Below are positions 1-5,030 of a stretch of DNA of 10,958 nucleotides, piece after piece. Position 1 is the stretch's first letter; every line of letters starts with the position of its first letter. The translations under genes and the position numbers were made by a program. The stretch is from JBBPYR01 sp038199755. Its GTDB lineage: Bacteria; Chloroflexota; Ktedonobacteria; Ktedonobacterales; Ktedonobacteraceae. The notes below the pieces were generated by a model, which was given only the letters and a program-made list of their open reading frames with translations, was not told where the DNA came from and searched no databases. The stretch spans positions 1-10,958 of the forward strand of contig JBBPYR010000200.1 of NCBI GenBank assembly GCA_038199755.1, read 5' to 3'.

Positions 1-121
1 CGCCCCCCCTGGCCCCCACCCCCGCCTCCTCCGCCTCCCCCGCCCCTACTGAAATGAGCCCCCCGTCACCTCATCCATTCTTAAGTTGATGTCTCTTGGA
101 CGCGCTGAAGCTGGTCCCTAC
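1..121 (-). repeat. Dispersed composite intergenic repeat, left copy, with a G-rich tract (G on the minus strand)
   Basis: Read on the minus strand this stretch has three blocks. Positions 121-98 carry GTAGGGACCAGC followed by TTCAGCGCGTCC, which matches one arm of the hairpin at 6791-6875 with one mismatch. Positions 93-41 match 10750-10803 at roughly 50 of 54 positions. Positions 44-1 are almost pure G/A on the minus strand, with runs of 5-7 G separated by short loops, a possible G-quadruplex. No coding frame here is convincing. The partner arm of the 98-121 segment is absent, so this copy looks incomplete or rearranged. The tract continues past the left edge. Confidence 0.7.
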
Positions 122-136
122 GAAATATTGGCATGG

Positions 137-166
137 TGTGCGCTGTTTCCACAGCGCATATTTTTT
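137..166 (+). terminator. Rho-independent terminator of an upstream gene outside the window
   Basis: The arm TGCGCTGT (139-146) pairs with ACAGCGCA (151-158) across a TTCC loop. Two further pairs (137-138 with 159-160) extend the stem, and six T follow at 161-166. This is a standard intrinsic terminator for plus-strand transcription arriving from the left. It also insulates the apt promoter just downstream. Confidence 0.8.
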
Positions 167-192
167 GTGGTGATAAGTTGGGTCCCTACACC

Positions 193-221
193 TTGCAGCA
201 TTAAGGTACGTGGCGTATACT
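193..221 (+). promoter_or_regulatory. Sigma-70-type promoter of apt
   Basis: TTGCAG (193-198) and TATACT (216-221) are separated by exactly 17 bases, each close to the consensus. Transcription would start near 228, giving a leader of about 85 nt before apt. The promoter lies between inverted copies of GGTCCCTA (181-188) and TAGGGACC (255-262). Confidence 0.65.
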
Positions 222-239
222 GCAATCGTGTTTTTATCT

Positions 240-270
240 AGTAGGGAGGCACACTAGGGACCTCTCTACT
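240..270 (+). other. Hairpin in the apt leader
   Basis: AGTAGGGAGG (240-249) pairs with CCTCTCTACT (261-270) with one G-T pair; the loop is 250-260. No T-run follows, so it is not a terminator. It could stabilise the leader or be a remnant of the TAGGGACC repeat family. It matches no riboswitch I recognise. The probable ribosome binding site AGAGGAG (296-302) is downstream of it and single-stranded in this fold. Confidence 0.45.
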
Positions 271-312
271 GGTGAGTCTCTGTCTCTATTTTAACAGAGG
301 AGAAAGTAGTCG

Positions 313-846
313 ATGTCGTCAACACCTGAGTCCCTGAACCTGGAAAGTTGGATTAGGGATGTTCCTGACTTTCCGCAGAAAGGTATCCTCTTCAAAGACA
401 TTACGCCGTTGCTTCAGGATGGAAAAGCCTTTCGTGCCTCGATAGATCGCCTCGCGGCGCATTACGCGGGGGCAGGCATTGAAGCGGTTATCGGCGTGGA
501 GTCGCGTGGTTTTATCTTTGGTGCGCCTTTGGCCTACCAACTCAATTGCGGCTTTGTGCCTGTACGTAAGTTTGGCAAGCTACCCGCGAAAACTGTGAAC
601 GTCGAGTATGCCCTGGAATATGGCACGAATGTCGTAGAGGTTCACACGGACGCGATTAAGCCGGGGCAGCGTGTGCTCATCGTTGATGACTTGCTCGCCA
701 CGGGTGGTACGGTGATGGCTGCGATAGAGTTGGTGGAGAAATTAGGCGGTCATATCGCTGGTATTGCCTTTTTGGTGGAGTTGACCTTCCTCAAGGGGCG
801 CGATCAATTGCAGGGGTATGATGTGTTTGCCCTAATTAAATATTAG
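313..846 (+). CDS. apt: Adenine phosphoribosyltransferase
   Basis: Cytosolic purine-salvage enzyme converting adenine and PRPP to AMP and pyrophosphate. The 177-residue length is normal for the family. Seen in the sequence: the N-terminal hood segment PQKGILFKDITPLL (21-34), the ESRGF adenine-site segment (63-67), and the PRPP-binding motif VLIVDDLLATGGT (121-133) with both acidic residues and the following Gly-Gly-Thr. The ATG at 313 follows an AGAGGAG ribosome site about 10 bases upstream. The gene has its own promoter and a leader of about 85 nt. It is transcribed alone and converges on the nitroreductase gene; a 24-bp perfect hairpin begins 24 bases past its stop. No key residue appears to be missing. 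The identification is close to certain from the motif set. Confidence 0.96.
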   Translation: MSSTPESLNLESWIRDVPDFPQKGILFKDITPLLQDGKAFRASIDRLAAHYAGAGIEAVIGVESRGFIFGAPLAYQLNCGFVPVRKFGKLPAKTVNVEYALEYGTNVVEVHTDAIKPGQRVLIVDDLLATGGTVMAAIELVEKLGGHIAGIAFLVELTFLKGRDQLQGYDVFALIKY

Positions 847-870
847 CGGTGTAATAGGTGTAATAGAAGT

Positions 871-923
871 AGCACACGCCCCAGGCAATGGGTACGACAT
901 ACCCATTGCCTGGGGCGTGTGCT
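871..923. terminator. 24-bp perfect hairpin between convergent genes
   Basis: Positions 871-894 are exactly complementary to 900-923, with a 5-base loop (CGACA). The hairpin lies between the apt stop (846) and the nitroreductase stop (922-924), which it overlaps. Neither side has a T-run, so it is not a classical intrinsic terminator. It could act as a bidirectional terminator, a 3'-end stabiliser, or a block to antisense read-through. Confidence 0.6.
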
Positions 924-1500
924 ATGCTTCCCAGCCGAGCCAGGTGGCTTTTGTTGCGATGGGGGTTGGATTGCGTTCGAGCTTCGGTATGGCAGGATAG
1001 CCCAGATAGACGATAGCGATGATATGGTCTGCGGGGGCGATGCCGAGCCACTGCTTGACACGCGGGTTATAGGCGGCGTCTCCCGTGCGCCACATGGCGG
1101 CTAGACCGAGTTCTTCTGCGACGAGCAACATGTTTTCGACTGCCGCCGCTGTTGCCTCGACATTCTCAATATCCATGACGTTTGCTTGTTGTGGATATTG
1201 GGAGGTGACGATGATCAGAACGGGTGAGCGCAATGGTTTGTTGCGCTCTTTGTTCAGTGCGGCCAGTGCTTTTTCGCTCGTTGTTTCTGTCAATTTCGCG
1301 GCAAGCGATTCGGCCATGATTGTGCCCAGCTCGGTGCGAGCTTCGCCTGCGAGCACGAAGAAGCTCCACGGCTCTGCCTTATGATGGTTCGGCGCGTGGG
1401 TGGCCGCTTCCAGCATTTGCTCAATGTCTGCGCGGCTCGGCACTTGGTTGGTCATTTTGCCGATACTGTGCCGCTGTTTAATGGTATCTTGTACGCTCAT
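922..1500 (-). CDS. Nitroreductase-family FMN oxidoreductase (YdjA-like)
   Basis: Predicted cytosolic flavoprotein using NAD(P)H and FMN. The 192-residue length fits the small single-domain nitroreductases. Seen: an N-terminal RHS (10-12), equivalent to the FMN-phosphate-contacting RRS/RHS segment; APNHHKAEPW (36-45), typical of the YdjA-like subgroup; AMWRTG (135-140); and YLGYP (165-169). The physiological substrate cannot be read from the sequence. The ATG at 1500 follows a purine-rich AGAGAGA ribosome site. The start is only 16 bases downstream of the argG stop on the same strand with no terminator between, so it is very probably the third gene of the arginine operon and falls under the same T-box control. 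Whether it serves arginine metabolism or is a passenger is unknown. Confidence 0.88.
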   Translation of the reverse strand: MSVQDTIKQRHSIGKMTNQVPSRADIEQMLEAATHAPNHHKAEPWSFFVLAGEARTELGTIMAESLAAKLTETTSEKALAALNKERNKPLRSPVLIIVTSQYPQQANVMDIENVEATAAAVENMLLVAEELGLAAMWRTGDAAYNPRVKQWLGIAPADHIIAIVYLGYPAIPKLERNPTPIATKATWLGWEA

Positions 1501-1516
1501 GGTTTCTCTCTTGCCG

Positions 1517-2782
1517 TTATAGTTTCTTTTGCTCTATTTGTGCTTTCTCATGGTAGCCGTTCAGCAGGCTGCCTTCTACGCCAAGGGTGGGCAAGAGTTG
1601 GGCCTGCGCCTGAGTGGTGAGGGGAAGACCCCAGAGCTTGATGAAGCCCAGAGCGGCGTTATGATCGAACTGGTCACCACTATCATAGGTTGCTAGGCTG
1701 TGGCTGTAGAGCGAATGCTCCGACTTGCGACCCACGATCATGCATTGTCCACGGGAGAGCTTGACGCGTACTGTGCCACTGACGAAGCGTTGTGTGCTTT
1801 GTACGTATGATGCCAAGTCCTGGTGCAAGGCACTGTACCACTGTCCATTATAAATGAGTCGTGCGTATTCGCCAACGACCAGTTCTTTGAAACGGGTCTG
1901 GTCGCGGCTGAGCGTGAGTGTTTCTAAGGCTTTATGGGCAGCTTGGAGCACAACGGCGGCGGGAGCTTCGTAGACCTCGCGTGATTTGATGCCGACAAGA
2001 CGGTTCTCGATATGGTCGATGCGACCAATGCCGTATTTGCCTGCCTGCTTATTCAGCGTTTCGATGAGGGTCGGGCCATCTATTTCTTCGCCGTTGAGGG
2101 CAAAGGGAATGCCGTTCTGGAAGGATATCTCGACATAGGTTGGCTCCAATTGAGCCATCGTGTCGGGATTGTCGGTCCAGGCGTAGACCTCTTCGGGCGG
2201 CTCGGCCCAGGGGTCTTCGAGGATGCCACATTCGACGCTGCGACCCCACAGGTTTTGATCGACCGAGTAGGGGCTGGCATTGGTGACTTTAATGGGAATG
2301 TTATGCTCGGCGGCATAGGCGATTTCATTGTCGCGGGTCATACTCCACTCGCGCACGGGTGCGATGATTTTGAGGTCTGGTGCGAGCGTGTTGATGGAGA
2401 CATCGAAACGCACCTGATCGTTGCCCTTACCAGTACAACCGTGGGCAACGGCAACGGCACCCTCGGCGCGTGCCACTTCGACCAGCAGACGGGCGATGAG
2501 CGGGCGAGCCAAAGCGGTTGCCAAGGGATATTGGCCTTCGTAGATGGCATCGGCCTGTAATGCGGGCCACACGAAGTAGCGCACAAAGTCGGCGCGGCCA
2601 TCGACGACCAAGGCTTTGATAGCCCCGATCTTAAGGGCGCGGTCGGCGATGGCAGACAGGTCGCGTTCATTGCCCACATCAATGGTCAAGGCGATGACGT
2701 CCAGATCGTATTTTTCTTTGATCCAGCGAATGGCGACAGAGGTATCTAAACCGCCAGAATAGGCGAGTACGACGCTAGGCAT
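1517..2782 (-). CDS. argG: Argininosuccinate synthase
   Basis: Catalyses ATP-dependent condensation of citrulline and aspartate to argininosuccinate, the penultimate step of arginine synthesis. Seen: the N-type ATP pyrophosphatase P-loop AYSGGLDTS (7-15), the substrate and ATP segment HGCTGKGNDQVRF (114-126), and GRSVECGILEDPW (180-192). At 421 residues it is slightly longer than the common length of about 400, mainly through a polar C-terminal tail. The ATG at 2782 is only 3 bases after the argH stop, and its ribosome site GGAG lies inside the last codons of argH, so translation is probably coupled. It is the second gene of the argH-argG-nitroreductase operon. Nothing suggests inactivation. 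Confidence 0.97.
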   Translation of the reverse strand: MPSVVLAYSGGLDTSVAIRWIKEKYDLDVIALTIDVGNERDLSAIADRALKIGAIKALVVDGRADFVRYFVWPALQADAIYEGQYPLATALARPLIARLLVEVARAEGAVAVAHGCTGKGNDQVRFDVSINTLAPDLKIIAPVREWSMTRDNEIAYAAEHNIPIKVTNASPYSVDQNLWGRSVECGILEDPWAEPPEEVYAWTDNPDTMAQLEPTYVEISFQNGIPFALNGEEIDGPTLIETLNKQAGKYGIGRIDHIENRLVGIKSREVYEAPAAVVLQAAHKALETLTLSRDQTRFKELVVGEYARLIYNGQWYSALHQDLASYVQSTQRFVSGTVRVKLSRGQCMIVGRKSEHSLYSHSLATYDSGDQFDHNAALGFIKLWGLPLTTQAQAQLLPTLGVEGSLLNGYHEKAQIEQKKL

Positions 2783-2785
2783 GGG

Positions 2786-4240
2786 TTATTCTCCTTCTAA
2801 CATAGGAATAGTTTGGGTGACAGGGGTGACAGGGGTAACAGAGGTGACAGGAGTGACAGTGGGTCCGACGAGTTGTTGGATGGCAGCCTCGAAGCTGACA
2901 CTGCGCCCCTTCCAACTGGCTTGCAGATCTGCAAGACGCTGCTGGGCTTGCTCTAAGCCGAGGTTACCCGCTCCCCCAAGGTGTGCGCGTGCATGTAACC
3001 GTTGCACGAGCTGCTCCTGGCTCTCGATGGGCAGTATGCTATTGCGATCAAGCAAGGCTGTGACCTCGGCACCTACGATGCGGTAGGCATCGCGGAAAGG
3101 CATGTTGGCCGTCTTTGCCAGTTCATATGCGCGATCAGTGGCAAAAAGTTCAAAGGTACAGGCCTTGGTGAGCTGCTCGTTGTTGACCTTCAAGCTGCCC
3201 GCGACCAGGGTGGTGATCTCCAAGCTTTCTTTGATCAGGTCCAATGCCTCCATGAAGGGGCGTTTGGTCTCTTGATAGTCCATATTGTAGCCACTCGGTA
3301 GACCGCTGACGATGCCAAGAATTTGCTGTTGCAGCGCGAACATGGTTTGTGTGCGTGCGCGTAGCAGTTCCATGATGCCAAGATTGCGCTTCTGTGGCAT
3401 GATGCTGCTGCCAGTGCAAAGTTCTTGTGGTACTTGGAAGAAGCTGTACTCGGCGGTGGTGAAGAGCAGCACGTCCTGAGCGAATTTGCTGAGGTCAAGC
3501 ATGATCTGGCTGAGTGCCTGCACAATGGCAGCCTCGATTTTGCCGCGACTGTTCTGCACATAGATGACGTTGTTTTGGACGTGCGAGAAGCCGAGCAGGT
3601 CCGAGGTCAGCTGGCGATCAATGGGCAAGGGCACGCCATAACCGGCGGCTGAGCCAAGCGGCGATTGATCGTTGAGGATATAAGCGGCAGCGAGCAATTG
3701 CTCGTCGTCAAGCAGTGACTCGGCGAAACCCGCGGCCCAGAGGCCGACGGATGAGAGCATGGCCCGTTGCATGTGGGTATAGCCGGGCATGGGAACATCC
3801 TGATAGGTGTGGGCGAAATCAAGCAGGGTTGCGATGAGGGTTCCAAGCTGCTGGCCTACTTCGTGTAGTTGTTCTTTGCCATATAAACGTAGATCGACTA
3901 ACACCTGGTCGTTGCGTGAGCGGGCCATGTGTATCTTTTTGCCAGCTGCGCCTGTGAGTGTGCTCAGGTAGTTCTCGATGGCGGTATGCACGTCTTCGTC
4001 TGATGGCTGCACGAAAAAATCGCCGTTTGCTGCCCGTGTAAGAATGTCGCATAGCCCCTGTTTGAGTGTCTCATGTTCTTCTGTTGTGAGCACGCCGATA
4101 GAGGCGAGCATGGCGACGTGGGCCAGCGATCCCCAGACATCGTGGTGAATGAGGCGACTATCGAGCAGACTGTTTTGTGCCGCTTCAAAACGTTCAACCT
4201 GTTCGTGAACGCGATATCCTTTTTGCCATAGTTTTGTCAT
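2786..4240 (-). CDS. argH: Argininosuccinate lyase, divergent subtype with a TPV-repeat tail
   Basis: Splits argininosuccinate into arginine and fumarate; a member of the fumarase/aspartase superfamily, active as a cytosolic tetramer. Seen: MARSRNDQV (105-113), PGYTHMQR (152-159) with the catalytic-site His at 156, SPLGSAAGYGVP (193-204), and the signature loop GSSIMPQKRN (277-286) with the conserved Ser pair. The loop continues LGIMELLRA rather than the common PD-E/I-R form, so this is a divergent branch of the family. Residues 461-476 are a TPV/TSV tail encoded by a 9-bp tandem repeat and are unlikely to be part of the fold. At 484 residues it is slightly long because of that tail. The ATG at 4240 has an AAGGAG ribosome site 8 bases upstream. 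It is the first gene after the T-box leader, and gene order is argH then argG. Confidence 0.94.
   Translation of the reverse strand: MTKLWQKGYRVHEQVERFEAAQNSLLDSRLIHHDVWGSLAHVAMLASIGVLTTEEHETLKQGLCDILTRAANGDFFVQPSDEDVHTAIENYLSTLTGAAGKKIHMARSRNDQVLVDLRLYGKEQLHEVGQQLGTLIATLLDFAHTYQDVPMPGYTHMQRAMLSSVGLWAAGFAESLLDDEQLLAAAYILNDQSPLGSAAGYGVPLPIDRQLTSDLLGFSHVQNNVIYVQNSRGKIEAAIVQALSQIMLDLSKFAQDVLLFTTAEYSFFQVPQELCTGSSIMPQKRNLGIMELLRARTQTMFALQQQILGIVSGLPSGYNMDYQETKRPFMEALDLIKESLEITTLVAGSLKVNNEQLTKACTFELFATDRAYELAKTANMPFRDAYRIVGAEVTALLDRNSILPIESQEQLVQRLHARAHLGGAGNLGLEQAQQRLADLQASWKGRSVSFEAAIQQLVGPTVTPVTSVTPVTPVTQTIPMLEGE
2815..2859. repeat. 9-bp tandem repeat inside the 3' end of argH
   Basis: Five consecutive 9-base units, GGGTGACAG, GGGTGACAG, GGGTAACAG, AGGTGACAG and GAGTGACAG. 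On the coding strand they give alternating Thr, Pro/Ser and Val. The unit is a multiple of three, so copy-number change would lengthen or shorten the ArgH tail without a frameshift. Confidence 0.85.
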
Positions 4241-4295
4241 AAAAAGACTCCTTCAACGAGATGTTAGATGGAAGGAGTGAGGGGGGTAAGGCAAT

Positions 4296-4338
4296 AAAAA
4301 ACCCCTCATCCCTTCCTGAACATTGAAGGGACGAGAGT
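4296..4338 (-). terminator. T-box-controlled intrinsic terminator of the arg leader
   Basis: On the minus strand CTCTCGTCCCTTC (4337-4325) pairs with GAAGGGATGAGGGG (4315-4302), about 13 base pairs with two G-U, and six U follow at 4301-4296. It lies between the T-box motif and argH, about 55 bases before the argH ATG. It is the off-state structure of the riboswitch. Confidence 0.9.
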
Positions 4339-4625
4339 GTTAAGAGTCTCTATGTTCTTCACACGCCCGTGGTGCCACCCTGCTTGTCTTGCTGTATCAT
4401 TACGAAAACAAGACCACTTTTGCTGGTTATGCTGCTGCGTGGGAACCATCCACCTGATCTACTTGTCGTTACGAATAAGGCAAGACTTTCTTCGATCAGC
4501 CGCTCACGAAGGCGTTCTGAGGGTACATTTCCGTTCCGAACTTCCACTCTCCATCGGATCGCTGTTGGGTGCCACTCTCATACTCTGTTCGCTCAACGCG
4601 GGTCAGACAATGCTGCTTTTTTATT
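4296..4625 (-). promoter_or_regulatory. T-box riboswitch, arginine specifier (CGC)
   Basis: A tRNA-sensing leader for argH-argG. The T-box motif GGGTGGCACCACGGGCGT lies at 4380-4363; its UGGC bulge would pair with an uncharged tRNA 3' end. Stem I folds by hand: CCGC (4601-4598) with GCGG (4503-4500); a kink-turn GUUGAG/UGA (4597-4592, 4506-4504); CGAA (4591-4588) with UUCG (4510-4507); then the loop-E pair AGUA (4584-4581) against GAA (4517-4515), closed by UGAG (4580-4577) with CUCA (4521-4518). In this arrangement the three bases after GAA are the specifier: CGC at 4514-4512, an arginine codon. A terminator follows at 4338-4296. Uncharged tRNA-Arg should stabilise the antiterminator and switch the operon on. 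The fold and codon are seen directly; the mechanism comes from the family. Confidence 0.93.
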
Positions 4626-4631
4626 GTCCTA

Positions 4632-4661
4632 AGCATAACAGGTATGGAAGGGGAATGTCAA
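4632..4661 (-). promoter_or_regulatory. Promoter of the T-box/argH-argG operon
   Basis: On the minus strand a perfect TTGACA (4661-4656) and TATGCT (4637-4632) are separated by 18 bases. Transcription would begin near 4625, about 24 bases before Stem I. This placement independently supports the leader boundaries. Confidence 0.8.
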
Positions 4662-4757
4662 CTAAATGAAACGATCTCTTTTGTGTGTTCGTGAAGAGAG
4701 TATGGTATCTTTTATGAAGTAGTAAAAATTCACTGAGTTATTGAGAGGAAGAAGAGT

Positions 4758-4946
4758 ATGGCTGATACAGTACAAAATGTAGTTTCGCATGGTAAACAGA
4801 ATAAGCAGGTGTATACTCATCCCTATAATATGGTGACGGTAGCTATGTGGGTGATCGCGTTGAGTTCGCATGCTATTCTGATACCGCTTTTTGTGCGCGA
4901 GGTGCTTATGCACTCAAATGGGCGTGCAACGAAGCTGTTTGGCTAG
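4758..4946 (+). CDS. Small single-pass membrane protein, unknown function
   Basis: I do not recognise this 62-residue protein. The N-terminal 20 or so residues are polar (ending near HPYN). One hydrophobic helix runs from about 24 to 46 (MVTVAMWVIALSS then an Ala-Ile-Leu-Ile-Pro stretch), followed by a short, basic C-terminal tail. No cleavable signal peptide is evident. Three things favour a real gene: a GAGAGGAAG ribosome site 7-9 bases before the ATG, a position divergent from the arg promoter, and a strong T-tailed terminator directly after its stop. I could not assign a convincing promoter in 4662-4740. It might be a small stress or membrane-associated peptide, but no function can be claimed. 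Confidence 0.55.
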   Translation: MADTVQNVVSHGKQNKQVYTHPYNMVTVAMWVIALSSHAILIPLFVREVLMHSNGRATKLFG

Positions 4947-4956
4947 GTTGACATAC

Positions 4957-5030
4957 AAGAAGGGCTCACGAGCATTGACTTTCCTATTGCAATAGGTAAT
5001 TCAATGCTCGTGAGCCCTTCTTTTCTTTTT
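4957..5030 (+). terminator. Strong terminator after the small membrane protein
   Basis: Positions 4957-4978 are perfectly complementary to 5001-5022 (22 bp). The 22-base loop contains a second palindrome, CCTATTGCAATAGG (4983-4996). The T-rich tail at 5021-5030 is on the plus-strand side only, so it mainly stops plus-strand transcription, though it also sits just past the end of the phospholipase D gene (stop 5029-5031). Confidence 0.85.

Noticed and set aside
2012..2560. A 182-codon plus-strand open frame inside argG
   Set aside because: It is antisense to strongly conserved argG codons, a common shadow of high-GC third positions, with no independent signals.
4337..4669. Plus-strand open frames of 87-110 codons overlapping the arg leader (4337-4669, 4369-4632)
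   Set aside because: They run antisense through the T-box, whose helices explain the sequence. They lack ribosome sites and have no recognisable protein character.
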